A stretch of 64,000 nucleotides of DNA, from contig CANXME010000400.1 in the NCBI GenBank assembly GCA_948144175.1, positions 38,681 through 102,680 on the forward strand, in the 5' to 3' direction. Source of the DNA: Closterium sp. NIES-65 (taxonomy: Eukaryota; Streptophyta; Zygnematophyceae; Desmidiales; Closteriaceae). A model generated the notes under the pieces. That model worked only from the letters and a program-made list of their open reading frames with translations, was not told the DNA's origin and did no database searches. Shown here one piece after another: positions 11,435-24,600 of the stretch; position 1 is the first letter of the stretch, and every line of letters starts with the position of its first letter. A program made the translations under genes and the position numbers.

Positions 11435-13045
11435 AAGCTCCTGGACCAGGCAAGCTCCTAGACTAGGCAAGCTCCTAGACTAGGCAAGCTCCTAGACCAG
11501 GCAAGCTCTTGGACCATGCAAGCTCCTGGACCACGCGAGCTCCTGGACCAGGCATGCTCGTGGACCAGGCATGCTTCTGGACCAGGCATGCTCCTGGACC
11601 AGGCAAGCTTCTGGCCCAAGCAAGCTCTTGGACCAGGCACGCTCGTGGACCAGGCAAGCTCTTGGACCAGTCAAGCTCCTGGACCAGGCAGGCTCCTGGA
11701 ACATGCAAGCTCCTGGACCAGGCAAGCTCCTGGACCAGACAAGCTCTTGAACTAGGAATGTTCATGGACCAGGAAAGCTCCTAGACCAAGCAAGCTCGTC
11801 GACCTTGCAAGCTCCTGGACCAGGCACGCTCCTGGAACAGGCAAGCTCCTGGACCAGGCAACCTCGTGGACCAGAGCTCCTGGACCACGCAAGCTCGTGG
11901 ACTAGGCAAGCTCCTGGACCAGGCAAGCTCCTAGACGAGGCAAACTTCAGGACCAGGCAAGCTCTTGGACCAGGCACGCTCTTGGACCAAGCAAGATCTT
12001 GGACCAGGCAAGCTCCAGGACCAGGCAAGCTCCTGGAACATGCATTCTCCAGAACCAGGCAAGCTCCTGGCCAGGCAAGCTCTTGGACAAGGAAAGCTCC
12101 TGGACCACGCAAGCTCCTGGACCAGGCACGCTCCTAGACCATGGAAGCTCCTAGATCACGCAAGCACTTGGACCAGGCAAGCTCTTGGACCAGGCAAGCT
12201 CCTGGACCAGGCAAGCTCCTGGAACACGTAAGCTCCTGGACCACGCAAGTTCTTAGACCAAGCACGCTCCTGGAGCAGGCAAGCTCTTGGACCAGGCAGG
12301 CTTCTGGACCAAGCAAGCTCTTGGACCAAGCAAGCTCCTGGACCACGCACGCTCGTGGACCATGCACGCTCCTGGACCAGGCAAGCTCTTGAACCAGGCA
12401 GGCTCGTAGACCAGGCAAGCTCCTGGACCAGGCAAGCTCCTGGACCAGGCAAGCTCCTTGACCAAACAAGCTCTTGGACCAGGCAAGCTCCTGGACCAGG
12501 AAGGCTTCTGGACCAAGCAAGCTCTTGGACCAGACAAGCTCCTGGACCACGCAAGCTCCTTGACCAGGCAAGCTCCTGGACTAGGCAAGCTCTTGGACCA
12601 GGCAAGCTCTTGGACCAGGAAGGCTCGTGGACCAGGCAAGCTCCTAGACCAGGCAAGCTCCTAGACCAGGCAAGCTCTTGGACCACGAAGGCTCGTGGAC
12701 CAGGCAAGCTCCTGGACCAGGCAAGCTCCTGGACCAGGCAAGCTCCTGGACCAGGCAAGCTCCTCGACCACGCAAGCTCCTGGATAACGCAAGCTCTTCG
12801 ACCACGCACGCTCCTGAACCCGGCAAGCTCTTGGACCAAGCAGGCTTCTGGACCATGCAAGCTATTGAACCACCCAAGCTCCTGGACCAGGCAAGCTCCT
12901 GGACCAGGCAAACTCCAGGACTAGGCACGCTCATGGACCTAGCACGCTCCTGGACCGGCAAGCTTCTGGACCAAGCAAACTCGTGGAGCAGGCACGCTCC
13001 TGGACCAGGAAAACTCCTGGACCAGGCAAGCTCTTAGACCAGGCA
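11435..13045 (+). repeat. Nested block X, third diverged copy in A
   Basis: This is recognisable as block X by the same ordered markers: GCATGC units, a GGCCCAAGC unit near 11615, the 14-bp GAGCTC unit at 11874-11879, CATTCTCC near 12045, and the phase-shifted GACCGGCAAGC unit near 12955. It is more diverged than A1 and A2 are from each other and about 0.4 kb shorter. After it the sequence runs on like the region after A2 (compare 13046 onward with 5260 onward). Confidence 0.82.
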
Positions 13046-14050
13046 AGCTCCTGGACCAGGCAAGCTCCTAGACCAGGCAAGCTCCTGGACCAGGCAAGCT
13101 CTTGGACGAGGCAAGCTCTTGGACCAGGCAAGCTCCTGGACCAGGCAAGCTCCTGGACCAGGCAAGCTCCTGGACAAGGCTAGCTCCAGGACCAGGCAAG
13201 CTCTTGGACTAGGCACGCTCCTGGACCAGGCAAGCTCTTGGACCAGGCAGGCTTCTGGACCAAGCAAGCTCCTGGACCAAACAAGCTCCTGCACCAGGCA
13301 AGCTCATGGACTAGGCACGCTTTTGGACCCGGCAAGCTCCTAGACCAAGCTCGCTCGTGGACCAGGCACGCTCCTGGACAAGGCAAGCTCCGGGACCAGG
13401 CAAGCTCCTGGACCAGGCACGCTCATGGACCAGGCAAGCTCCTAGACCACGCAAGCTCTTGGACTAGGCACAGTCCTGGACCAGGCAAGCTCTTGGACCA
13501 GGCAGGCTTCTGGACCAAGCAAGCTCCTGGACCAAACAAGCTCCTGGAGCAGGCAAGCTCGTGGACCACGCAAGCTCTTGGACCAGGCACGCTATTTGAC
13601 CAGGCAAGCTCTTGGATCAGGCAGGCTTCAGGACCAAGCTAGCTCCTCGACAAGGCAAGCTCGTGGACCAGGCAAGCTTCTAGACCAGGCAAGCTCTTGG
13701 ACCAGGCAAGCTCTTGGACCAGGGAAGCTCTTGGACCAAGCAAGCTCCTGGACCAGGCAAGCTCTTGGTACATGCAAGCTCCTGGACCAGGCAAGCTCCT
13801 GGACCAGGCAAGCTCTTGGACCAGGAAAGCTCCTGGACCAGGCAAGCTCCTAGACCAGACAAGCTAATGGACCAAGAAAGCTCCTGGACAAGGCAAGCTC
13901 CTGGAGCTGACACCCTCCTGGAACACGCAAGCTCTAGGACCAGGCACGCTCCTGGACCAGGCAAGCTCCTGGACCAGGCAAGCTCCTAAACCAAGCAAAC
14001 TCGTGGACCAGGCACGCTCCTGGACGAGGCAAGCTCCTGGACCAGGCAAG
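13046..14050 (+). repeat. Distal part of copy A
   Basis: About 59 units run at an exact 14100-bp offset to 27146-28150 in copy B. Markers include CTAGCTCCAGGACC near 13180, GACACCCTCCTGG near 13910 (GCCACCC in B), and the GCAAAATCC unit near 14150, just past the boundary, which also occurs near 98. The section leads without a seam into copy B. Confidence 0.85.
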
Positions 14051-15186
14051 CTCCTAGACCACGCAAGCTCTTGGACCAGGCAAGCACTTGGACCGGGCAA
14101 GCTCCTGGACCAGGCCAGCTCCTAGACCAGGCAAGCTCCTGGACAAGGCAAAATCCTTGAACAGGCAAGCTCTTGGACCAGGCACGCTCCTGGACCAGGC
14201 AAGCTCCTAGACCAGGCAAGCTCTTGGACTAGGCACGCTCTTGAACCAGGCAAGCTCTTGGACCAGGCAAGCTTCTTGAACAAGCAAGCTCCTGGACCAG
14301 GCACACTCTTGGACCAGCCAAGCTCCTGGACGAGGCAAGCTCCTAGACGAGGCAAGCTGTTGGACCAGGCAAGCTCCTGGACAAGGCAAGCTCTTGGACA
14401 AGGCACGCTTCTGGAACAGGCAAGCTACAGGACTAGCCAAGCTCCTAGACCAGGCAAGCTCCTGGACCAGGCAAGCTCGTGGACCAAGCAAGCTCTTGGA
14501 CCAGGCAAGCTCCTGGACCAGGCCAGCTCTTGGACAAGGCAAGCTCCTGGACCAGGCAAGCTCTTGGACCAGGCAAGTTCTTGGACCAGGCACACTCCTG
14601 GACCAGGCACACTCCTGGACCAGGCAAGCTCATGGACCAGGCAAGCTCCTTCACCCGGCAAGCTTGTGGACTAGGCAAGCTTCTGGACCAGGCAAGCTCG
14701 TCGACCAGGCACGATCCTGGACCAGGCAAGCTCCTGGACTAGGCAAGCTCCTCTACCAGGCAAGATCCTGGACCAGGGACGCTCCTAGACCAGGCACACT
14801 CATGGACCACGCAAGCTCCTGGACCTGGCAAGCTCTTGGACCAAGCAAGCTCCTGGACCAGGCAAGCTCCTTGACTAGGGAAGCTCCCGGACCATGCAAG
14901 CTCCAGGACAAGGCAAGCTCTTGGACCAGGCAAGCTCCTCGACCAGGCAAGCTCTTGGACGAGTCAAGCTCCTGGACCAGGCAAGCTCCTGGACCAAGCA
15001 CGCTCCTGGACCAGGCACGCTCCTAGACCAAGCAAGCTCCTGGACCCGACAAGCACCTGGACCAGGCAAGCTTCTGGACCAGGCAAGCCCCTGGACTAGG
15101 CAAGCTCGTGGACCAGGCAAGCTCCTGGACCAGACAAGCTCTTGGACCAGGCAAGCTCTTGGACTTGGCAAGCTCTTCGACCAGGC

Positions 15187-17206
15187 AAGCTCCTGGACCA
15201 GGCAAGCTCCTAGACCAGGCAAGCTCCTAGACTAGGCAAGCTCCTAGACCAGGCAAGCTCTTGGACCATGCAAGCTCCTGGACCAGGCAAGCTCCTGGAC
15301 CAAGCATGCTCCTGGACCAGACATGCTCCTTGACTAGGCATGCTCCTGAACCAGGCATGCTCCTGGACCAGGCAAGCTCGTGGACCATGCAAGCTCTTGG
15401 ACCAGGCAAGCTCCTGGACCAGGCAAGCTTCTGGCCCAAGCGAGCTCTTGGACCAGGCACGCTCGTGGACCAGGCAAGCTCTTGGACCAGGCAAGCTCCT
15501 GGACCAGGCAAGCTCTTGGATCATGCAAGCTCCTAGACCAGGCAAGCTCCTGGACCAGGCAAGCTCTTGAACTAGGAATGCTCATGGACCACGAAAGCTC
15601 CTAGACCAAGCAAGCTCCTCGACCTTGCAAGCTCCTGGACCAGGCAAGCTCGTGGACCAGAGCTCCTGGACCACGCAAGCTCGTGGACTAGGCAAGCTCC
15701 TTGAACAGGCAAGCTCCTGGACGAGGCAAACTTCAGGACCAGGCAAGCTCTTGGACCAGGCACGCTCTTGGACCAAGCAAGATCTTGGACCAGGCAAGCT
15801 CCAGGACCAGGCAAGCTCCTGGAATATGCATTCTCCAGGACCAGGCAAGCTCACGGACGAGGCAAGCTCTTGGACCAGGATAGCTCCTGGACCACGCAAG
15901 CTCCTGGACCAGGCACGCTCCTAGACCATGCAAGCTCCTAGACAAGGCAAGCTCTTGGACCAGGCAAGCTTCCGGATCAGGCAACCTCGTGGACCAGACA
16001 TGCTCCTGGACCACGCAAGCTCCTAGACCAGGCAAGCTCCTGGACCGGGCAAGCTCCTGGACCACGCAAGCACTTGGACCAGGCAAGCTCTTGGACCAGG
16101 CAAGCTCCTGGACCAGGCAAGCTCCTAAAACACGTAAGCTCCAGGACCATGCAAGCTCTTGGACCGAGCACGCTCCTGGAGCAGGCAAGCTCTTGGACCA
16201 GGCAGGCTTCTGGACCAAGCAAGCTCTTGGACCAGGCAATCTTCTGGACCAGGCAAGCTCCTGGACCAGGCACGCTCGTGGACCATGCACGCTCCTGGAC
16301 CAGGCAAGCTCTTGAACCAGGCAGGCTAGTGGACCAGGCAAGCTCCTGGACCAGGCAAGCTCCTGGACCAGGCAAGCTCCTTGACCAGGCAAGCTCCTGG
16401 ACAAGGCAAGCTCCTTGACCAGGCAAGCTCCTAGACTAGGCAAGCTCTTGGACCAGGCAGGCTTCTGGACCAAGCAAGCTCTTGGACCAGGCAAGCTCCT
16501 GGACCAGGCAAGCTCCTGGACCAGGCAAGCTCCTGGACCAGGCACGATCGTGGACCATGCACGCTCTTGGACCAGCCAAGCTCTTGGACCAGGAAGGCTC
16601 GTGGACTAGGCAAGCTCCTGGACCAGGCAAGCTCCTATACCAGCCAAGCTCTTGGACCAGGAAGGCCCGTGGACCAGGCAAGCTCCTGGACCAGGCAAGG
16701 TCCTGGACCAGGGACGCTCCTGGACCAGGCACGCTCTTGGACAAGGCACGCTCCTAGACCAGGCAAGCTCCTGGACCAGTCAAGCTCCTGGACCAGGCAC
16801 GCTCGTGGACCATGCACGCTCTTGGACCAGGCAAGCTCTTGGACCACGAAGGCTCGTGAACCAGGCAAGCTCCTAGACCAGGCAAGCTCTTGGAGCAGGA
16901 AGTCTCGTGGACCAGGCAAGCTCCTGGATCAGGCAAGCTCCTGGACCAGGCAAGCTCCTGGACCAGGCAAGCTCCTGGACCAGGCAAGCTCCTCGACCAC
17001 GCAAGCTTCTGTATAACGCAAGCTCTTGGACCAGGCACGCTCCTGAACCAGGCAAGCTCTTGGACCAAGCAGGCTTCTGGATCAAGCAAGCTATTGGACC
17101 ACGCAAGCTCCTGGAACAGGCAAGCTTCTGGACCAGGCAAACTCGTGGACCAATCACGCTCCTGGACCACGCAAACTCCTCGACCAGGCAAGCTCCTAGA
17201 CTAGGC
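15187..17206 (+). repeat. Nested block X, copy B1
   Basis: Counterpart of A1, with the 14-bp GAGCTC unit at 15660-15665, exactly 14050 bp from the one in A1. It lacks 66 bp around 17140, which removes the CTAGGCCGCTCATGG and GACCGGCAAGC phase-shift pair that every other full copy has. This private deletion is a useful assembly and evolutionary marker. Confidence 0.87.
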
Positions 17207-19258
17207 AAGCTCCTGGACCAGGCAAGCTCCTAGACCAGGCAAGCTCCTAGACTAGGCAAGCTCCTAGACCAGGCAAGCTCTTGGACCATGCAAGCTCCTG
17301 GACCAGGCATGCTCCTGGACCAAGCATGCTCCTGGACCAGACATGCTCCTGGACCAGGCATGCTCCTGAACCAGGCATGCTCCTGGACCAGGCAAGCTCG
17401 TGGACCATGCAAGCTCTTGGACCAGGCAAGCTCCTGGACCAGGCAAGCTTCTGGCCCAAGCGAGCTCTTGGACCAGGCACGCTCGTGGACCAGGCAAGCT
17501 CTTGGACCAGGCAAGCTCCTGGACCAGGCAAGCTCCTGGAACATGCAAGCTCCTAGACCAGGCAAGCTCCTGGACTAGGCAAGCTCTTGAACTAGGAATG
17601 CTCATGGACCACGAAAGCTCCTAGACCAAGCAAGCTCCTCGACCTTGCAAGCTCCTGGACCAGGCAAGCTCGTGGACCAGAGCTCCTGGACCACGCAAGC
17701 TCGTGGACTAGGCAAGCTCCTTGAACAGGCAAGCTCCTGGACGAGGCAAACTTCAGGACCAGGCAAGCTCTTGGACTAGGCACGCTCTTGGACCAAGCAA
17801 GATCTTGGACCAGGCAAGCTCCAGGACCAGGCAAGCTCCTGGAACATGCATTCTCCAGGACCAGGCAAGCTCACGGACGAGGCAAGCTCTTGGACCAGGA
17901 TAGCTCCTGGACCACGCAAGCTCCTGGACCAGGCACGCTCCTAGACCATGCAAGCTCCTAGACAAGGCAAGCTCTTGGACCAGGCAAGCTTCCGGACCAG
18001 GCAACCTCGTGGACCAGACATGCTCCTGGACCACGCAAGCTCCTAGACCAGGCAAGCTCCTGGACCGGGCAAGCTCCTGGACCACGCAAGCACTTGGACC
18101 AGGCAAGCTCTTGGACCAGGCAAGCTCCTGGACCAGGCAAGCTCCTAAAACACGTAAGCTCCTGGACCATGCAAGCTCTTAGACCGAGCACGCTCCTAGA
18201 GCAGGCAAGCTCTTGGACCAGGCAGGCTTCTGGACCAAGCAAGCTCTTGGACCAGGCAAGCTTTTGGACCAGGCAAGCTCCTGGACCAGGCACGCTTGTG
18301 GACCATGCACGCTCCTGGACCAGGCAAGCTCTTGAACCAGGCAGGCTAGTGGACCAGGCAAGCTCCTGGACCAGGCAAGCTCCTGGACCAGGCAAGCTCC
18401 TTGACCAGGCAAGCTCCTGGACTAGGAAAGCTCTTGGACCAGGCAGGCTTCTGGACCAAGCAAGCTCTTGGACCAGGCAAGCTCCTGGACCAGGCAAGCT
18501 CCTGGACCAGGCAAGCTCCTGGACCAGGCACGATCGTGGACCATGCACGCTCTTGGACCAGCCAAGCTCTTGGACCAGGAAGGCTCGTGGACTAGGCAAG
18601 CTCTTGGACCAGGCAAGCTCCTATACCAGGCAAGCTCTTGGACCAGGAAGGCCCGTGGACCAGGCAAGCTCCTGGACCAGGCAAGGTCCTGGACCAGGGA
18701 CGCTCCTGGACCAGGCACGCTCTTGGACAAGGCACGCTCCTAGACCAGGCAAGCTCCTGGACCAGTCAAGCTCCTAGACCAGGCATGCTCGTGGACGAGG
18801 CACGCTCTTGGACCAGGCAAGCTCTTGGACCACGAAGGCTCGTGAACCAGGCAAGCTCCTAGACCAGGCAAGCTCTTGGAGCAGGAAGTCTCGTGGACCA
18901 GGCAAGCTCCTGGATCAGGCAAGCTCCTGGACCAGGCAAGCTCCTGGACCAGGCAAGCTCGTAGACCAGGCAAGCTCCTCGACCACGCAAGCTCCTGTAT
19001 AACGCAAGCTCTTGGACCAGGCACGCTCCTGAACCAGGCAAGCTCTTGGACCAAGCAGGCTTCTGGATCAAGCAAGCTATTGGACCACGCAAGCTCCTGG
19101 ACCAGGCAAGCTCCTGGACCAGGCAAACTCCTGGACTAGGCCGCTCATGGACCATGCACGCTCCTGGACCGGCAAGCTTCTGGACCAAGCAAACTCGTGG
19201 ACCAATCACGCTCCTGGACCACGCAAACTCCTGGACCAGGCAAGCTCCTAGACCAGGC
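17207..19258 (+). repeat. Nested block X, copy B2
   Basis: Tandem partner of B1 (offset 2020 bp in the first half). The 14-bp GAGCTC unit is at 17680-17685 and the phase-shift pair is present near 19137-19180. The tandem X pair in both A and B, against a single X in C, indicates that X doubled before A and B separated. Confidence 0.87.
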
Positions 19259-21661
19259 AAGCTCCTGGACCAGGCAAGCTCCTAGACCAGGCAAGCTCCT
19301 GGACCACGCAAGCTCTTGGACCACGCAAGCTCTTGGACCAGGCAAACTCCTGGACCAGGCAAGCTACTGGACCAGGCAAGCTCCTCGACAAGGCTAGCTC
19401 CGGGACCAGGCAAGCTCTTGGACTAGGCACACTCCTGGACCAGGCAAGCTCTTGGACCAGGCAGGCTTCTGGACCAAGCAAGCTCCTGGACCAAACAAGC
19501 TCCTGGACCAGGCAAGCTCGTGGACTAGGCACGCTCCAGGACCACGCACGCTCCTGGACCAGGAAAGCTCCTAGACCAGGCAAGCTCCTGGACCAGGCAA
19601 GCTCATCGACCAGGCACGCTCCTGGACCACGCAAGCTCCTAGACCAGGCATGCTCGTGGACCACGCAAGCTCTTTGACCAGGCACGCTATTGGACCAGGC
19701 AAGCTCTTGGACGAGGCAGGCTTCAGGACCAAGCTAGCTCCTGGATCACGCAAGCTCGTAGACCAGGCAAGCTTCTGGACCAGGCAAGCTCTTGGACCAG
19801 GCACGCCCTTGGACCAGGCAAGCTCTTGGACCAAGCAAGCTCCTGGACCAGGCAAGCTTTTGGAACATGCAAGCTCCTGGACCACGCAAGCTCTTGGACC
19901 AGGCAAGCTCCTGGACCACGCAAGCTCCTTGACCAGGCAAGCTCCTAAACAAGGATAGCTCCTGGACCAGGCACGCTCCTGGACCATGCAAGCTCCTAGA
20001 CCGGGCAAGCTCCTCGACCAGGCAAGCTTCTGGACCAGGCAAACTCGTGCACCAGGCACGCTCTTGGACCAGGCAAGCTCCTGGACCAGGCAAGCTCCTA
20101 GATCAGGCAAGCTCCTGGAGCAGGCAAGCTCCTGGACCACGGAAGCTCTTGGACCAGGCAAGCTCTTGGACCAGGCAAGCTCCTGGACCAGGCAAGCTCC
20201 GGGACCAGGCAAGTCCTCAACCACGCAAGCTCCTGGACCAGGCATGCTCTTGGACCAGGCACGCTCCAGGACCAGGCAAGCTCTTGGACCAGGCAGGCTT
20301 CTGGACCAAGCAAGGTCTTGGACCAGGCAAGCTCCTGGACCAGGCACGCTCGTGGACCATGCATGCTCCTTGACCACACAAGCTCTTGGACCATGCAGGC
20401 TCGTGGACCAGGCAAGCTCCAGGACCAGGCAAGCGTTTGGACCAGGCAAGCTCGTGGATCATGCACGCTCCTAGACCAGGCAAGCTCCTCGACCAGGCAA
20501 GCTCCTCGACCAGGCAAGCTCTTGGACCAGGAAAGCTCCTGGACCAGGCAAGCTCCTGGACCAGGCAAGCTAACGGACCAAGAAAGCTCCTGGACAAGGC
20601 AAGCTCCTGGACCAGGCACGCTCATGAAACAGGCAAGCTCCTGGACCAGGCAAGCTTCTTGACCAGGCACACTTGTGGACCAGGAACGCTCGTGGACCAA
20701 GGAACCTCCTAGACCAGGCAAGCTCTTGGAAGAGTCAAGCTCCTGGACTAGGCAAGCCCCTGGACCACGCAAGCTCCTGGACCAGGCAAGCTCTTGGACC
20801 ACGCAAGCTCCTGAACCAAGCAAGCTCCTTGACCACGCAAGCTACTGGACCACGCAAGCTCCAGGACCAAGCAAGCTCTTTGACCAGGCACGCTCTGGGA
20901 CCAGGCAAGCATTTGGACCAGGCAGGCTTCTGGACCAAGAAAGCTCTTGGAACAGGCAAGCTCCTGGACCAGGCAAGCTCCTGGGCCGGGCAAGCTCCTG
21001 GACCAGGCACGCTCGTGGACCATGCACGCTCCTGGACAAGGCAAGCTCTCGGACCAGGCATGCTCGTGGACTAGGCAAGCTCCTGGACCATACAAGCTCT
21101 TGGATCAGGCAAGCTCCTTGACAAGGCAACCTCCTAGACCAGGCACGCTCGTGGACCATGAACGCTCTGGGACTAGGCAAGCTCTTGGACCAGGCATGCT
21201 CGTGGACCAGGCAAGCTCCTGGACCAGGCAAGCTCCTGGACCAGGCAAGCTCCTAGACCAGGCAAGCTTGTGGACCAGGCACGCTCCTAGACCAGCCACG
21301 CTCTTGGACCAGGTAAACTCGTGGATCAGGCACGCTCCTGGACAAGGCAAGCTCCTGTACCAGGCAAGCTCCTAGACCAGGCAAGCTCTTGGACAAGGAA
21401 AGTTCCTGGACCAGGCAAGCTCTTGGACCAGGCAAGCTAATGGATCAGGCACGCTCCTGAACAAGGCAAGCTCCAAGACCAGGCACGCTCGTGGAACAGG
21501 CAAGCTCCTGGACCAGGGAAGCTCTTGGAACAAGCAAGTTCCTGGACCAGGATAGCTCCTGGACCAGGCAAGCTCCTGTACCACGCAAGCTCTTGGACCA
21601 GGCAAGTTCTTGGACCAGGCAAGCTCCTGGACCAGGCAAGCTCCTGGACTAGGCAAGCTCC
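19259..21661 (+). repeat. Copy B section between blocks X and Y
   Basis: Counterpart of 5258-8339 in A, but with one copy of the 967-bp segment. It has an extra stretch of ~20 units near 19790-20130 that includes a CTTTTGGAACATGC unit, and it lacks three units near 20440. From 20673 it runs at offset 13288 and then 13322 to A with few substitutions. Only 17-bp units are present. Confidence 0.85.
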
Positions 21662-24600
21662 TGGACCACGCAAGCGCCTGGACTACCCAAGCTCTTGGAC
21701 CAGGCACGCTCCTGGACCTGGGAAGCTCTTGGAGCAGGCAGGCTTTTGGACCAAGCTCTTGGACCAGGCAAGCTCTTGGACCAGGCAAGCTCTTGGACCA
21801 GGCAGGCTCGTGGACCAGGCAAGCACCTGGACCAGGCAAGCTCCTGGACCAGGCAAGCTCCTTGATCAGGCAAGCTACTATATCAAGCAAGCTCCAGGAC
21901 CAGGCACGCTCGCGGACCATGCACGCTCCTTGACCAGGCAAGCTCTTGGACCAAGCAGGCTCGTGGACAAGGCAAGCTCCTAAACCACGCAAGCTCCTTG
22001 ACCAGGCAAACTCCTGGCCCACGCAAGCTCCTGGACCAGGCTCGCTCGTGGACCAGGCATGCTCCTGGACCAAACATGCTCTTGGACCAGGCAAACTCAT
22101 GGATCAGGCACGCTCCTGGACCAGGCAAGCTCCTGGACCAGGCAAGCTCCTGGGATAGGCAAGCTCTTGGACCAGGAAAGCTCCTGGACCAGGCAAGCTC
22201 CTGGACCAGACAAGCTAATCGACCAAGAGAGTTCCAGGACAAGGCAAGCTCCTGGACCAGGCACGCTCGTGGAACAGGTAAGCTCTTGGACCAGGCAAGC
22301 TCCTAGACTAGGATAGCTACTGGACCAGGCAAGCTCCAGGACCAGGCACGCTCCTAGACCATGCAAGCTCCTAGACCAGGCAAGCTCCTAGACCAGGCAA
22401 ACTCGTGGACCAGGCACGCTCCTGGACCAGGCAAGCTCATGGACCACGCAAGCTCCTTGACCAGGCAAGCTTCTAGACCACGCAAGCTCCTGGACCACGC
22501 AAGCTCTTGGACTGGGCAGGTTTCGGGACCAAGCAAGCTCTTCGACAAGGCAAGCTCCTGGACCAAGCAAGCTATTGGACCAGTCAAGCTCTTGGACCAC
22601 GCACGCTCGTGGACCAGGCATGCTCCTGGACCAGGCAAGCTCTTGGACTGGGCAGGTTTCTGGACCAAGCAAGCTCTTGGACAAGGCAAGCTCCTGGACC
22701 AGGCAAGCTCCTGGACCAGGCACGCTCGTGGACCATGCATGCTCTTGGACCAGGCAAGCTCTTGGACCAGGCAGGCTCGTGGACCAAGCAAGCTCCTGGA
22801 CCACGCAAGCTCCCCGACCAGGCAAGCTCCTTGACCAGGCAAGCTCCTGGACCAGGCAAGCTCCTAGACGAGGCTCGCTCGTGGACCATGCACGCTCCTG
22901 GACGAGGCAAGCTCTTGGACCAGGCAGGCTCGTGGACCAGACAAGCTCCTGGACCACGCAAGGTCCTGAACCAGGCAAGATCCAGGACCAGGCAAGCTCC
23001 TGGACCAGGCTCGCTCATGGACTAGGCACACTCCTGGACTAGGCACGCTCTTGGACCAGGCAAGCTCGTGGATCAGGCACGCTCCTGGACCAGGCAAGCT
23101 CCTAGACCAAGAAAGCTCCTTGACTAGGCAACCTCTTGGACCAGGAAAGCTCCTGGACCAGGCAAGCTCCTAGACGAGGCAAGCTAACGGACCAAGAAAG
23201 CTCCTGGAGAAGGCAAGCTACTGGACCAGGCACGCTCCTAGAACAGGCAAGCTCCTGGACTAGGCAAGCTCCTGGACCAGGCAAGCTCCTGGAACAGGCA
23301 AGCTCCTTGACCAGGCAAGCTCCTGGACCACGCAAGTGCCTAGACTACCCAAGCTGTTGGACCAGGCACTCTCCGTGACCTGGGAAGCTCTTGGAGTAGG
23401 CAGGCTTCTGGACCAAGCTCTTGGACAAGGCAAGCTCGTGGACCAGGCAAGCTCCTGGACCAGGCAAGCTCTTGGACCAGGCAGGCTCGTGGACCAGGCA
23501 AGCTCCTGGACCAGGCAAGCTCCTGGACCAGGCAAGCTCCTTGATCAGGCAAGCTCCTATACCAGGCAAGCTCCTGGACCAGGCACGCTCGCGGACCATG
23601 CACGCTCCTTGACCAGGCAAGCTCTTGGACCAAGCAGGCTCGTGGACCAGGCAAGCTCCTAAACCACGCAAGCTCCTGGACCAGGCAAACTCCTAGACCA
23701 CGCAAGCTCCTAGACCAGGCTCGCTCGTGGACCAGGCACGCTCCTGGACCAGACATGCTCTTGGACCAGGCAAGCTCGTGGATCAGGCAAGCTCCTGGAC
23801 CAGGCAAGCTCTTGGACCAGGAAAGCTCCTAGACCAGGCAAGATCCTAGACCAGACAAGCTAATCGACCAAGAAAGTTCCTGGACAAGGCAAGCTCCTGG
23901 ACCACGCACGCTTGTGGAACAGACAAGCTCCTGGACCGACAAGCTCCTAGACTAGGATAGCTACTGGACCAGGCAAGCTCTGGGACCAGGCACGCTCCTA
24001 GACCATGCAAGCTCCTAGACCAGGCAAGCTCCTGGACCAGGCAAACTCGTGGACCAGGCACGCTCCTGGACCAGGCAAGCTCCTGGACCAGGCAAGCTCC
24101 TAGACCAGGCAAGCTCGTGGACCAGGCAAGCTCCGAGACCACGCAAGCTCTTGGACCAGGCAAGCTCCTAGACCAGGCAAGCTCCTCGACCACGCAAGCA
24201 CCTGGACCAGGCAAGCTCCTAGACCACGCAAGCTCTTGGACCACGCAAGCTCTTGGATTGGGCAGGTTTCTAGACCAAGCAAGCTCTTGGACAAGGCAAG
24301 CTGCTGGACCAAGCAAGCTCCTGGACCAGTCAAGCTCCTTGACCACGCACGCTCGTGGACCAGGCATGCTCCTGGACCGAGCAAGCTCTTGGACTGGGCA
24401 GGTTTCTGGACCAAGCAAGCTCTTGGACAAGGCAAGCTCCTGGACCAGGCAAGCTCCTGGACCAGGCAAGCTCCTGGACAAGGCACGCTCGTGGACCATG
24501 CATGCTCTTGGACCAGGCAAGCTCTTGGACCAGCTCGTGGACCAATCAAGCTCCTGGACCAGGCAAGCTCCCGGACCAGGCAAGCTCCTTGACCAGGCAA

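Larger units (their letters stand above)
1..14050 (+). repeat. Higher-order repeat copy A (~14.05 kb)
   Basis: Base 1 corresponds to base 14051, and the two copies can be followed in register. Bases ~112-716 are identical by eye to 14162-14766, and I count only about ten substitutions over the first ~1.3 kb. The offset between A and B then steps through 14050, 14084, 14018, 14035, 14001, ~13000, 13288, 13322, 13220, ~13970 and 14100, and each step marks a gain or loss of units. A carries a 967-bp tandem duplication absent from B and C, and lacks about 340 bp near 6790 that B has and that appears to be present in C. Base 1 is the window edge, so the natural start of the copy is unknown. Confidence 0.93.
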
